Shown here one piece after another: positions 11,524 to 23,425 of a DNA stretch of 64,000 nucleotides. Within the stretch, counting starts at the first letter, position 1, and each line of letters begins with the position of its first letter. The stretch lies in NCBI GenBank assembly GCA_911728435.2, contig OU452201.1, forward strand, positions 2,294,001-2,358,000. The letters are read 5' to 3'. Origin of the DNA: Apoderus coryli. Its lineage: Eukaryota > Arthropoda > Insecta > Coleoptera > Attelabidae. The translations under genes were made by a program, and so were the position numbers. Below the pieces are notes generated by a model. It searched no databases, was not told the DNA's origin, and was given only the letters and a program-made list of their open reading frames with translations.

Positions 11524-12996
11524 TCTTCTTAGGACGCCGTCTCCCTACGAAGGTTGGCGATCCAAATGGCTATTGTTGTGCGGGAAACCGCAGCTCTGAA
11601 AATTTCTATGGACGTCTGTCCGAACCATCTACGTAAGTCCCTCAGCCATGAATTTTGTCTACGGCCGACTCACCGTTTTCCTTCGATCTTTCCTTCTATT
11701 ATCAAGCGGAGAATCTCATATCGTTCGCCTCTCATGATATGTCCTAGGTACTGCAGCTTTCTCTCCTTGATTGTCGTGAGGAGTTCTTTGTGGTTACCCA
11801 TTTGCTGCATAACCTCTATGTTTGTCCAAGAAACTCGCAGCATTCGTCTGTAGGCGTACATTTCGAACGCATCGATTCTCTTTTCTGTGGTTGCATCAGT
11901 GGTCCAGCTCTCACATCCGTATAGAAGGACAGGGAAGATGTAGCAGCGAAGTAATCTAATCCGGAGGTCCAGGCTGAGGTCTCGGTTTGCAGAAGTGTCC
12001 TCATGTTATTCAGAATTTTCCGTGCTTGCGCAATTCTTGATCTAATTTCGGTCTTTGAGTCGCATTGCTGGACGAGTACCCCCAAGTATTTTATAGATGA
12101 CACTTGTGTAATGTGCTCTCCGTTGATCATTAGAGTAACGGGTCTTGGTGATTTTGAGAATACCATCAGTTTGGTCTTGGATGTATTCATATAAAGCCCA
12201 AAGTCTCACTATACTCCACAATAAGGTTCATAAGGGATTGAAGTTCTGTTATACTGCTGGCTATTACGACGGTATCATCTGCGTATCGAAGGTTACTTAT
12301 ATTGATTCCATTGATCTTTATGCCTGCAGTTGAATTTTCGAGAGCTTCGATGAATATTGCCTCAGAGTAGAGATTAAACAGTAGTGGGGACAGTACACAA
12401 CCTTGTCGCACGCCCCTTCTTATTGCTATTTCTTCTGATGTGGACCCTACGATTTTGACTGTTGCTGTTTGGTGCCAATAAAGTTCAGTAATGATATTTA
12501 GATCTTGAGCATCGATCCCGGTTGATTTTAGGATGTTGATCATTTTTTGATGTGACAGACAATCAAAAGCTTTTTTATAATCAATAAAGCACGTAAATAC
12601 ATCGACGTTCATGTCCCTACATCTCTGAGTTAGCACATTCAAAGAGAAAAGAGCCTCTCGGGTACCCGTTCCATTCCTAAAGTCAAATTGCGAGCGATCA
12701 ATTACGGACTTACACTTTTTGTATATGCGGTTACGAATGATCCGCAAGAATATCTTCAAGGCGTGGGACATCAAACTGATCATGCGGTATTCGTCACATT
12801 GTGATGCCTTGTTCTTCTTTGGCAAAGTAACAAAGCTGGATCTCAGCCAGTCTGTGGGTATTTTTCCGACTCTGTACATTCGGTTAAATACAGTAGTAAT
12901 GAGATTTAGACCAACCCCGTCCTCAGCAGCTGCAAGTTTAAATGTTTCCGCATGCACGTTGTCAGGACCAAACTGCTCTTCTGTTCTATACACCAA
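11524..12996 (-). pseudogene. RTE-type LINE reverse transcriptase relic
   Basis: Minus-strand relic with a 269-codon open frame (12187-12996). Fingers: KNKASQCDEYRMISLM. Palm: FIDYKKAFDCLSHQKM, RRGVRQGCVLSPLLFNLYSE and ISNLRYADDTVVIAS. GVRQGCVLSPLLFNLYSE is typical of RTE-like LINEs in insects. After frameshifts the thumb and tail go on: NTSKTKLMVFSK and SSIKYLGVLV (about 12190-12085), then RMLRVSWTNIEVM and LQYLGHIMRGERYEI (about 11840-11720), down to about 11535. Endonuclease is missing because the element is 5' truncated near 12996. At the 3' end AAGAAGAAGAAT resembles a simple-repeat tail. Confidence 0.88.
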
Positions 12997-13015
12997 TAAA
13001 ATTATTATTATTAAT

Positions 13016-14008
13016 TTACGGTCCTGGTAGATTTTCGTTTAGTTTTGTGTAATTACATGCCTTGCAAGCCACAATAATAAGTGAAACAGCTATCCCTTGA
13101 TACATATAGTAGGCAAGTATTTAGAGGAAATGGTGCTTTAAGCGAAACATGTGTGACAGTTCAAAAAACTTCCGGATTTCTGCAGATATGGTTCGACAAA
13201 ACAAACACAACATATTATACTTACTAGGTAGGTATATAGGTTGGATACTGTTAGAACCATACACAACAAGTATATATAGGTACAAACTAACACCGTTTGT
13301 TCGTTAATGCTGAATGATTTAATTAGATACGTGAACATACCTTTAATAATTGCGTAATTATAATTCTCTATCTCAAGAGCTGTTCAATTGACAGAATAAT
13401 TCTTGGATGAAAGAAGGATTATTTTGTTTAGGTCATCAATCAAATATTTTAAGTACCTTCTCTTAGAATTTATTATATATTTACTAGATGAAGGTAAATT
13501 TACTTCTGAACATGCTCATTATTATATATTAGTTTATTTTTTTAGTTTGATAATTTATTTTGTAATTAATAACACAGCAGCAACATCATACAAGTTATAA
13601 TAACCAGTGGTGTAAATTATCTGTTGAAACCTAGGCGTTCAGTTAGAAATACGAAGTGATTTCTTTTTTCTTTTCTTTATTTGTTTTATATGGGTACCAA
13701 TACATGTCCCGAAAACAAGGACTATAGGCTATTTCATGACGTCATCACAGCAAGATGCGTGTGGAGAATGCTGAACTTGTGCCCATACTATGCCAGTAGA
13801 AGTAGTAGTAGAAGAAGAAGTAGAAAAAACCAACTGTATAAATAAATAAATATATATTTGTCGAAAAATTAAAAATAATTTGTAGACAGGTAAACAAAAC
13901 ATATAAAACATAAGAATAATAATTAATACATACAGGTACATCGTCAAATAAATAAATCAATAAGATACTTAAAGTAAATTAATTAAGTAAATATTCTACA
14001 GTTCAATA
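13016..14008. other. No gene; simple repeats
   Basis: No gene recognised. A purine-rich (AGT/AGA)n tract lies at about 13796-13826. ACCAGTGGTGTAAATTAT near 13604 resembles a hAT-type end, but no partner is visible. Confidence 0.35.
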
Positions 14009-14010
14009 TA

Positions 14011-14889
14011 TACAGGGTGTCCCCTCTCAATTGGAAAAAACTTCTGGGGCATATTGAGGAACCATAGACAAGCAGTTTAAAATAAGAGACTGATGTCCGG
14101 AAGTGCATGGTTTTCAAAATAAAGGGTGTCAAAGTTTTTTTTTGAAAAAACCTTTTTTTATCAATATCTCAAAGACACGTTACCCGATCTTCTTGAAATT
14201 CGCTGGTGATGTAAGCTTAATAAGACGCTCACTTAGCACTAATTAAATGGTAATTATGACTTTCAGTGGCGCCGCGGGGGACAGTGTCACGAATAAAAAT
14301 AACAATAAAATGTACGCTACTGACTTTTTTTGAAAATTTTATATTATTTTAGAAAGCTTAGTTAAAAATACAACTTTTTTGTCACTTGATATTTTTTCGT
14401 ATATCTCTCTATTTTCGAGAAAAATTTTTGATTAAAAACTTTATTAAAAGGTTCATTATTATTATTAGAAAGAAAAACAAGGAGGCTTTTTTACAAATAA
14501 TTTATTATTAATAATGGAGCAAATGCTCAAAATGTTCACCGTGCATTTCGATGCATTTTCTGCACCTCTCCAGCCAGGATTCGCGCACGCGAGCAAACAC
14601 GCCTGGATCGTTCGCGATAAATTCTAAAAAATATATATAAAATTGTCAAAAAAAGTCAGTATCGTACATTTTTTTTGTCATTTTTATTCGTGACACTGTC
14701 CCCCGGGGCGCCACTGGAAGTCATAATTAACATTTAATTAGTGCTAACTGAGCGTCTTATTATACTTACATCATCCTGTATTTTGAAAACCATGCACTTC
14801 CGGACATCAGTCTCTTATCTCAAACTGCTTGTCTATGGTTCCTCAATATGCCCCAGAAGTTTTTTCCAATTGAGAGGGGACACCCTGTA
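14011..14889. mobile_element. Long-TIR mariner-superfamily element
   Basis: Ends are TACAGGGTGTCCCCTCTC and its exact inverse, flanked by TA (14009-14010 and 14890-14891). The inverted repeat extends inward, about 14011-14345 against 14630-14889. The right arm lacks about 100 bp present in the left arm (roughly 14130-14205). Between the arms lies only the C-terminus of a transposase, so the element is non-autonomous. CAGGGTGT ends recur at 56665 and 57093. Confidence 0.85.
14508..14628 (-). pseudogene. Transposase C-terminal fragment
   Basis: Minus-strand frame reads LEFIANDPGVFARVRESWL, then CRKCIEMHGEHFEHLL and a stop. This is the C-terminal signature of the same mariner-like transposase group as the relics at 0.5-1.2 kb and 57.2-58.1 kb. 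No catalytic residues remain. Confidence 0.75.
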
Positions 14890-14978
14890 TATACAAAACA
14901 CGCAATACAAACTACTAACTACTATCCAGTGCTCAAAAATTAATGCACATTAAAAAAGTCACCTACTGTATAAAAAGC

Positions 14979-15668
14979 TTACGTCTTTAGAGCTTCACGG
15001 AATCGAGGAAGGGATGATAGCAATTTGATTTCCATTGGCAGATGGTTGTTCATTTTTTTTGCATTGTATATAATCGAGCTTTTGATTAATTCGGAGGATG
15101 GGGCTGGCAGATCATGTTCGGAGTTTCTAAGGAGATAGTTATGGAATGGTCTTTCAGAGACATCCGACAGGTGTTTGCGGATTAAGCAGACCGATTCCAA
15201 TATGAATAAGGAAGGTAGTGTTAGTATTTTAAATTTTCTGAAGAAGTCCTGGCAATGGGCTCTATAGTGCAATCTCAGAGAGTATCGAATAGCTCTTTTT
15301 TGTAATCTAAAAATACGCCGAAATTGCGTTGCACAGCATGTACCCCAGAATGGGAGCGCGTATCGAAGATGGGATTCGAAGAGTGAAAAGTAGACTGTTA
15401 TGCAAGTTGACAAGTTAAGTTCTTTGGAAACTGATCTGAACGCAAAACAGGCAGAGCCTAATTTTTTTGATAACGCATCAATGTGCAACTTCCACTTAAG
15501 GGAGCTGTCAACAACAAGGCCCAGAAACTTCACAGAAGAAACGACGTCAATAGTGGAATTATTAAGTTCAAAAGACTGCAGCGCAACTTTATATGACACA
15601 GATTTAGTTTTCGCAGCGTTCAAGCACAACAGGTTAGAGTCACACCATGATTTAATGGTGATTAAGTC
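14979..15668 (-). pseudogene. LINE family A reverse transcriptase, copy 1
   Basis: A 216-codon open frame carries the thumb and C-terminus of a jockey/CR1-type reverse transcriptase: NAAKTKSVSYKVALQSFELN, VKFLGLVVDSSLKWKLHID, HLRYALPFWGTCCATQF, FRLQKRAIRYSLRLHYRAHC, and a C-terminus that ends FREALKT. It is 5' truncated near 15668, just upstream of the LITIK block. The catalytic palm is therefore missing. This copy keeps the natural C-terminus that the copy at 33.6 kb lost to a minisatellite. Other family A copies: 21630-22605, 33573-34640, 63573-64000. Confidence 0.88.
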
Positions 15669-16739
15669 TGTAGGAATTTTTTTAAATATTTAAACTGCTG
15701 AAGCTTCCTAGAAATGTCCTTCTTAACTTTGTTTATATTTTTTTAGTATTATGATATGGGAAAAACCAAAATTACTATTTTAAAAGCATAAGGTTTTTTC
15801 GAGTTTTCACTCGTAATCAATTCTATTGAAAAAGCATAATATTTATATATGAGTTCTGACGAACGCTATTTTGTTGAGTCTAGCTGGTCCTATTCATTTA
15901 GTAGATAATAAATGAAATTGAAAAAAAAAACACATCGAACTACGTACAACAGTTTTCATTAAACTTCGTTTTATTCCCTTGAATCTTCTCTTGGTGGGTG
16001 ACCGACATTTTTAATTAAATTTCGAGATGAATAAAGTGATATGGTTTGTTGGAAAGGCACTTGTGTATGGGCAAATCGAAATTTTAAATACTTAGAAAGT
16101 CGTTCTTGCAAATTTCCTGTGAAAATACGGAATTCGATGACATCTTTGTATTATTTCAAATATTACGAAAATATCAATTATCTATTAAAAATAAACCAAT
16201 TTTTTTTCAGGAAAAATGCCAAATACGTAACAGCATAATGGTATTTAAAGTCTAATTTTATTTATTTATTTAGAAAAATAATTGTAAAAGATTGAACCAA
16301 CACTGTTATACATACAGTCCGAACAAGCGCGGAATTATAGTGTCATCACAGGGATCGACAATACGCCTCGGTCTGGTTAAACAAAATTAGACCGATACTA
16401 TGCTAATTTAAAGAAAATCCCATCATGTACGATTGGGCAAGATCGGAGAAAATTCAAGACAATTGTCCCTCACTAACAATAAATTATAGAACCAAAAGCG
16501 AATATGAATCAATGTCAATTGTAAATCAAAAGCTATTTGGAACTTTTTTAAAGAGCATACAGGTAAAACCGGGAAAGCTAATAATGAAATCATAGTCATA
16601 TATCAAACCCCATATCAACTCTTTTTTGTACATATTTTTCAACTGTCGTAAAAAATAAGTTACAATCACATTTTGCAGGGAAAATGTCAGTCGAATGCAC
16701 GGTGCATGTTTTTAGTCCTGTTACAGACTATGAAAATGA
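15669..16739. other. No gene recognised
   Basis: AT-rich sequence without recognisable coding or repeat signals. Confidence 0.4.
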
Positions 16740-17070
16740 TCAAAGCCATGCCAAATAAAAAATCTACAGGTTTCGATTCTATCTCCGATTATTGCGGTAC
16801 TGACAAATATGTCAGTTGAGTGTGGCGTGTTCCCGGAGCAACTGAAGAACTCTATCGTTGTTCCAGAATTTAAAAAAGGCGACCGAAAGGCTATCGAAAA
16901 TTACAGACCAATTTCGTTATTGAGTGTTTTTTCGAAGGTTATCGAATTTTTGGATTCCTGACCAAATTTAATATTATAAGTGAGTGTCAGCATCGATTGC
17001 GACCAGGTTTTTCAACATGTACATGTACATTCGAGTTTGTTCAAAAAGTACAAAATTTTATTGTATGACT
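16740..17070 (+). pseudogene. LINE reverse transcriptase fingers fragment
   Basis: Short relic in shifting frames: KSTGFDSISDYC, then LTNMSVECGVFPEQLKNSIV, VPEFKKGDRKAIENYRPISL and LSVFSKVIEF. These match the fingers region of jockey-type enzymes (…KKGD…NYRPISLL…). ISECQHRLRPGFSTCT and FEFVQKVQNF follow. The palm is absent. Confidence 0.75.
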
Positions 17071-18375
17071 TAAGATTAATCAAATATTTTGAATGTCCCC
17101 AAGGGGTCAGTCAAGTTGCAGAAACATTTCTAGTTTAGAGCAATTCCGATACCTACCTTAAAACTTGATCATCCTGTATATCATTTCAGATTTTCTTCCT
17201 GCCTCTAGGTAGCAAAAGTAGTATCTATCACATATAGGTAAATTGATTGTTGCATTGTCACGTTGATTTTAACAGAATCCGTTACTTACGAAAATGGTAT
17301 GTTTTTATAAAATAATGACGAACAATCTTCATATAATAAACAAACTAACTAGCACGTATAATAGAACAATATAATCTATCTCTTTCAGTTATTGTGACCT
17401 TATGACCATAATATACTCATACAGACTAGGTATTTGACTTCTTTCTATTTATTTTATATTATATTCCCACCTACGGGGATTGATCAATACCGATATCGAT
17501 GCTTAGAAATTGAGTGCGTACTACAAGGTCATATAATTTGGTACAAAGAGCAATAGACTTTTTGTGGCTGCACGGCAAGCAACACAAATAATGAAAAAGG
17601 TTAGGATAGTGCACGCCCAATTACCTTAATAACGTTTCCCTTATTTAAAACATCAAATACGCATGCGTACATGTCACAACAAGGACGGCACTATTAAGAC
17701 AAATACAGTCGGCTAAACAAAACTTGGCGTGAACTTATTCATCATGAGTTTACTGCATTGGTGGCATCGATAGGGCTTGCTTCACTTCTAAAATAGTCTG
17801 AAGAGGTATTGTGGGCTGGTTAAGGATTGACGCAATATTAGTAAAGCATTTAAGTAATGGTTTTTATAATTTCATTGTCACACAGTATACATTTGAGTTT
17901 CAGTCTCTCGATAAAACACAAAATGATATAGAAATATGTTGATGAGCGGACCTCGTATAGTGAACTCTTCTATACAATATGTCCACTTATAGTTGTTAAA
18001 TATCACCGTTTTAGATCTTTATTCCGGTAAATGTAATTTTCCAAATTGTTGTTATTTAGCAGCGCATAAAGTTTGAAAACGACCCGCGACCAACTAAATT
18101 ATATTCTGTATGGCGGCATGAATCTATGGTGAATAGTAAAAAAGCGTCGTACCGTTAGAGAACCATTAAATTAATAAAAACGATAATATGCACGTCCATT
18201 TAACTATACGTTTCAATATTTTATAATTAACTTAATTATTGAACATAGTGTTTTTAAATTACAATCAATAATGTTCATGAAAAAAAATAATAAAAAGGTT
18301 GGCCTATCATTTAATAGAAATAATTGTAGTCTGTATACAGGGATATTCACACAACAGGTTCATTAAAAGTTTACG
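17071..18375. other. No gene recognised
   Basis: AT-rich sequence. TCCTGTATATC near 17170 weakly resembles the inverted mariner-type terminus. Nothing else was recognised. Confidence 0.35.
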
Positions 18376-18469
18376 TACACTGAACCGAAAAGGTACGTGA
18401 TATTAATAAAAAAGTGCTTCAAATCAATGAACGTCAACATTAAATTTGAGCCGATGATGGGTGACATTA

Positions 18470-18870
18470 ATACAATAACCGTTCGTACATTAATTCGGTA
18501 GCGAATTCTATACGTTGATTTAATAAATAAAGAACATAAATTTATGCTCGCCGGTTATTGATCTTACGAATGATGGACATTAATTTATAACCTCTGTACG
18601 TTAAACCGATGTTAGCTGGTTATTAATGTTACGAACGGTGAAAATTAATCTATAATTTTTGTACATAAACCGATGTCAGCTGGTTATTAATGTTACTAAC
18701 GATAAACATGAATCTATGACTTTTGTACGTTGAATCGATGTTAACTGATGATTACATTGGGTTATAATAATTGTTTTACGTAATTATGTTCGCCGGAAAT
18801 TATTATTACGAAAGATTGAGATTATTGTTCTGTATTCAATCAATAATCGCGAGCATATAAGTCCGCGGAA
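18470..18870 (+). repeat. Degenerate 64-65-bp tandem repeat
   Basis: Three clear units begin near 18552, 18616 and 18681. Each follows the pattern GGTTATTAATGTTACGAACG, then TTGTACATAAACCGATGT. Weaker units lie on both sides. The units are diverged and AT-rich. Confidence 0.65.
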
Positions 18871-18890
18871 ATTCTTCTAAACAAAATTGG

Positions 18891-19225
18891 AAATTATTAC
18901 GAGATCTGCTAAACATTTATGCAAGGGAAAATATCACAATACCGTGCTTTGGGGAGTCTGCTGTGTCTCTACTCGGAACATATTTGAATGATAGAAGTCA
19001 GGTTGTCATTTTGGGAACGGCAGTGTCTGGGCCCAGGACATTGCGTAGTGGTGTGCCGCAAGGCCTTTTTTTTATGTATCAGGGTTTTTGTTGTTGTTAT
19101 TATTATGCAGCTATCTTTAGTATTGCTAATATGTTAAGCTAGGAGGCTGTGCATCGACTTCGCCGTTTGTGTAACTTTTCTAAGTTCTCAGGAAAGTCAT
19201 TTCTTATATTATTACTATTATTAAT
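18891..19225 (+). pseudogene. Internally deleted LINE fragment
   Basis: An open stretch (18891-19062) reads LLGTYLNDRSQVVILG and TLRSGVPQGL, the LINE palm motif just before the catalytic box. It then jumps into 3'-UTR-like sequence with GACTTCGCCG and ends in ATTATTACTATTATTAAT. The FADD box and thumb are missing, so the middle has been deleted. It lies inside the candidate CACTG-ended element. Confidence 0.7.
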
Positions 19226-19490
19226 CAAAATAACAGGTTTTTAGGTAAACAGTGTGCGCCTTTAGAATAGACTTATAGAACCCATACGGTTGAATTGCAG
19301 ATTTTCTTCCTTTAAGGTTTATTATATGTTCTTTTATTTCTTGAACTGTTTTAGCACAAAATAAAAAAGATTCTTGAGAGTCTTTTATTGTGTACTTTAA
19401 ATGGCTTATCTTTCCACTGGCACCTTTGGAACATACCTTAGCGGATAGCACTAAATATCCATGAAGATCCCATAAAATTTCTCCCCTCAT
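19221..19490 (-). CDS. Unidentified ORF inside candidate DNA element
   Basis: An 89-codon open frame. I cannot name the family with certainty. The translation includes GEILWDLHGYLVLSAKVC, HLKYTIKDSQESFLFCAKT, VQEIKEHIINLK and a QPYG block. The spacing DSQESF … I…I … QPY resembles uncharacterised proteins common in insect genomes, from memory and unverified. It is probably a fragment: it lacks a convincing start context and lies between LINE debris and AT-rich sequence. Confidence 0.35.
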   Translation of the reverse strand: MRGEILWDLHGYLVLSAKVCSKGASGKISHLKYTIKDSQESFLFCAKTVQEIKEHIINLKGRKSAIQPYGFYKSILKAHTVYLKTCYFD

Positions 19491-20145
19491 ATCATATATA
19501 TATATGTGTTTTTTTCGTTTTAAACTGACTTTAGTTTTGTACTTTACTTAAGGGTATTTATATAAAAGGATTACTACTTACCTTATATTTCTACATTTGT
19601 TGTATTATTTGGAAACAAATTTTAAAAATAGATTTAGGAACACACTGTATACATTTAACTAAACAAAACAAAAAGGACGCGAAAACAAAAAGTCTATGAG
19701 AATGTCATAATGTCAATGTTTTGAGTATTCAGTCTATGGTCCGGGTGCATTGATTTGCGCGCGTTATTCAGAATTTAACGGTTAGGTTCGTAAAATTAAT
19801 GCTTAGCATCCATTGAATCAACAATGATCGTTTATTGGTTTTTATGTTCGCTGTTCGTAGGTGTATGATATACAAATAATTGTGTTAAAGGCGAAGAGCA
19901 TAAATTAATAAATTTCAAACATTGAAGCAATAAATAGTGACATTATATTGATAAAAAAAAACATAAATTTTCGATGTCTTGCATTTATTGATTAATGTTT
20001 CATCGTACATTGTTTCTATGTATGAAATTATCAATCTATGATCAAAATTCATTGTAACAGTGACCAATTCATAATATTAATGTTCAAAATATTGATGACA
20101 ACCATTAATTGATTTTACGTACAATATTTTTTTCAGTGTATAGTC

Positions 20146-20300
20146 AAGTCATCTCGAACTTCTTCCACGATAGCGCCTAAACGCTTTAACCAATTGAGCT
20201 AAATTTTGGTGTATGAGTTTGGGGGAGCCCTAGGATGAACCCATTAGTTTTTGGTTGAAATCGCTTTAGCCCTGTGATGGGGGTGTCATTTATTTATAAA
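20146..20300 (+). repeat. Dispersed repeat family R1, copy 1
   Basis: Shares the segments CGATAGCGCCTAAACGC, ACCAATTGAG, ATGAGTTTGGG and AACCCATTAGTTTTTGGTTG with inverted copies at 39905-40085 and 55480-55650. Non-coding and diverged. Confidence 0.7.
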
Positions 20301-21125
20301 TGAATCAGAAGTGCTAAATAACCAATTCGTATGTACAACCAAATCTAGTACTGATACCGTTTAAATCACACCATACTTAAATGTATTTTAGTTGAAATGT
20401 GTGAATATATGATTGACCTTCTTTACAAATTCACACAGTTTGCAACAGTCCGTTGTTCGCTAAATGAAAACAGCATGTTAAACATATGTCCAGATAGCGG
20501 TAATCCTACCACATACTACATAATTATGGATATATTTATAGATTTCTTAATTTTATTGTGAATAACTGCATTTTGCAGAATGAATATCATGATTTGGACG
20601 ACATAGATTTGTAATTATCTTTAAATAAACCTTAGTATCGAGAAGTATGAATGACTTCAGTTTCTTACATATCCATTTTCTTAGATACATATACAGGTTG
20701 AGTCAATTTCGAGCTGATTCCGACTAACATATTCTTGTAGTCATGTTAAAAAGTAGCTAAAAATCCTTAATCATCTAAAATACTTAAACTCCATTTAAAC
20801 TTCAAACTAAGCTGATATCACTAGCACGCAGACAGTTGAGAAAGCATAAAATATATTGGAGTTTGTAAATTCTTTCATTCAAATGCAAAGTGTAATTTCT
20901 CATCCGAGCCGCGCCAACTTTAACAGAGTCGATATAGAAATTTCCAAACAATCATCGAACTTAAACCGCGACACAAATCCCGGTATCTCCTAATCTGGCA
21001 ACAAGTACGCGAACCACGTACCTACTCTTCAATAACGATGCATTATCCATCTTCTTACACCACTACGGGAATATACGGGGTTTCATCTGTTTTCTGTTCT
21101 GGATTCATTTACAATAATATTCATT
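20301..21125. other. No gene recognised
   Basis: AT-rich sequence with no recognisable gene or repeat. Confidence 0.4.
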
Positions 21126-21395
21126 TTATATCCTCAAAGTAGGTTGTTTTTTTTTTTTAATATTACGAATGGTTTTTCCCAAATCTTTAGTCAACGTTAT
21201 CTCACGTATTCGCTCATTATGTCCCGTAAAATTCGTTAGCGAGAAAGGAATATAGTGAGTCTTCTTTATATTCAGAGGAAGCTTAAAGGAGTCTAACCGA
21301 TGCTTAGGCTTTCTTGCATCACGAGCCACTTCATCCCAAGGCAGCCCTGAGAAAATTACTACTGTATCATCAGCATATGATATACCTAATTACGG
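21126..21395 (-). pseudogene. LINE reverse transcriptase fragment with YADD box
   Basis: Minus strand reads GISYADDTVVIFSGLPWDEV, then ARDARKPKHRLDSFKLPLN, KKTHYIPFSLTNF and ITLTKDLGKTI. YADDT is the catalytic box and LPLNIKKT the usual block after it. YADD distinguishes it from the FADD LINE families nearby. Both ends are truncated, and a 24-bp inverted repeat starts just to the right at 21402. Confidence 0.75.
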
Positions 21396-21401
21396 AATTT
21401 T

Positions 21402-21581
21402 CTGTTTTGTGGTTCTGCTGCTGTCTCGACTCGACTCGAGTTGACTCACTTTAAGTGAATATTTTCCCCGGTATATTTAATACGACGTGCAGGACATGCA
21501 ATAGAAGAAACACTGCGACGTGGTCTGTGTCTTTGATGCCTTCGAACTGAAGGTCAAGACAGCAGCAGAACCACAAAACAG
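21402..21581. repeat. Perfect 24-bp inverted repeat pair
   Basis: CTGTTTTGTGGTTCTGCTGC (start of the arm 21402-21425) recurs in exact inverse at 21558-21581. The 132-bp interior has no recognised coding sequence. The arms may be the ends of a very small MITE or the edges of an inverted duplication. Confidence 0.6.
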
Positions 21582-21629
21582 CATAGCGTTTGTGAGTTGG
21601 AGGGGACATTGGTGTTAAGTACGCGTTTA

Positions 21630-22605
21630 TGGGGCTGGCAGATAAAGATCATGTACGGAATTTCTAAGGAGATAATTATGGAATGGTCTGTCAGAGACAT
21701 CTGACAGTTGTTTGCGGATTAAGCAGACCGATTCCAATATGAATAAGGAAGGTAGTGTTAGTATTTTAAATTTTCTGAAGAAATCCTGGCAATGGGCTCT
21801 ATAGTGCAATCTGAGAGAGTATCGAATAGCTCTTTTTTGTACTCTAAAAATACGCCCAAATTGCGTTGCGAAGATGGGATTAGAAGAGTGAAAAGTAGAC
21901 TGTTATGGAAGTTGACAAGTTAAGTTCTTTGGAAACTGATCTTAACGCAAAAAACAGACAGAGCTTAATTTTTTTGATAACGCATCAATGTGCAACTTCC
22001 ACTTCAGGGAGCTGTCAACAACAAGGCCCAGAAACTTCACAGAAGAAACGACGTCAATAGTGGTATTATTAAGTTCAAAAGACTGCAGCGCACCTTTATA
22101 TGACACAGATTTAGTTTTCGCATTGTTCAAGCACACCATGATTTGATGGTGATTAAGTCTTTGGATATGGTACTATGAAGAGCCACACTATCCGGGCCGC
22201 ACCAAGTGAAACTAGTATCATCAGCAAAGAGACATACTTTACCGCTAATGTCTAGGCACGTAATGTCGTTGATAAATAGCAAAAACAAAATAGGACCCAA
22301 CACCGAACTCTGTGGAACTCCACAATCCATCGGCCTGCAAGAAGACACAGCCGCATTGACCCTCACACACTGACTTCTGTTGCTAAGGTACGCCTTAAAC
22401 CATCCCAGTAAAACCCCCCGAATTCCATATCTTGTTAATTAGGATGTTATGACTTACACAGTCGAATGCTTTGGAGAAATCACAGAAAATTGATGCTGTA
22501 AAGTGGAGATTGTTCAAGAGTAAACAACATTGTTGAAGACGGAGAATATAGCATCATTAGTGCATTTGTTAGCTAAAAATCCAAATTGGTGGCTAGTTAA
22601 TACTT
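21630..22605 (-). pseudogene. LINE family A reverse transcriptase, copy 2
   Basis: Minus-strand copy of family A spanning part of the palm, thumb and C-terminal region. It includes DCGVPQSSVLGPILFLLFIN (PQGS changed to PQSS), VCLFADDTSFTW, VKFLGLVVDSSLKWKLHID and LHYRAHCQDFFRKF. Small deletions are visible against the copy at 33.6 kb: about 35 bp near 21868 and about 14 bp near 22130. A frameshift lies near 22430. The right end matches HQFGFLANK (about 22575-22600), the start of the 33.6-kb copy. Confidence 0.85.
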
Positions 22606-23425
22606 TATAGTCTCCTTTTTACAAGTCTTTCAACACACTATTTCGGAGAATGCGATTATTGACCTAATGTAGTAATTAAAATAACATTTAATTGGTGCAT
22701 TAACCGATATATTTAATAAATTACATCGACATTAATTAATAATCAATAAGACTTTAATTAACTAATGAATATCGGTAAATGCGTGCCATATCACATACAT
22801 AGAACAGATATGTATATTGAAACAGACTGATATCAATGGCGTCGCCTATTTCAGTTATTGCCGAACACATGAAGGTCGATGCGAAATGTTTTGAGGAGTA
22901 TCTGGATGCAGCTGAAATATTCTTCCCTATTTACGAAGCTGTTTAGTCAAGGCAGTTGCATAATGAGTATTATGTTCTGGGCATATGCACAGACAGCTTT
23001 GGGACCTCAATTTCTATTGCCACTTCATACTTCTCATATAATTTATGCACAAGTCGCTGAAAATATATTGCAACCACTTCGGAAAAATTAGGTTTATGTA
23101 GGTATGTGGAACAGGTAAAAACAAAATGAAAATAGCAATGGAAACCACATTTCTCGCTCAACTGTGTAATTTACACATCATGCAAATATTCAAAATAAAC
23201 ACAAAACTAAACTGCATAATATATTTAAGGCAGCAAAAAAAATTGTATGATATATTATTAACAGTGCTACTGTGTTCTGCCAACTGGAACAATTTGATAA
23301 ATTTAATTAGTTGCGTATATTAAGTAGCAGCAAAATTCTTCTGATTGGAAATAAGGATTTAACAATGCATTTATATAATATATCATTACATCCTAAATTC
23401 CTGATCAATTAAGGAAACTACAGTG
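22606..23425. other. No gene; AT-rich imperfect palindrome
   Basis: No gene recognised. Around 22700-22785 an AT-rich stretch starts CCGATAT and ends ATATCGG, an imperfect palindrome with ATTAATTAAT content like the repeats at 18.5 kb. Open frames at 22879-23161 are unrecognised. Confidence 0.35.

Larger units (their letters stand above)
18378..20138. mobile_element. Candidate CACTG-ended DNA element
   Basis: The left end CACTGAACCGAAAAGGTACG (18378) and the inverted right end CACTGAAAAAAATATTGTAC (20138) match at the tip and again at GTACGT, with TA on both sides. Inside are degenerate 64-bp tandem repeats (18470-18870), an inserted LINE fragment (18891-19225) and an unidentified minus-strand ORF (19221-19490). 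CACT-type ends with internal repeats recall CACTA-like elements, but no transposase was recognised. The superfamily stays open. The ends are imperfect, so this is a hypothesis. Confidence 0.45.

Noticed and set aside
11554..11853. Plus-strand ORFs over the RTE relic (11554-13030)
   Set aside because: Shadow frames of the minus-strand reverse transcriptase.
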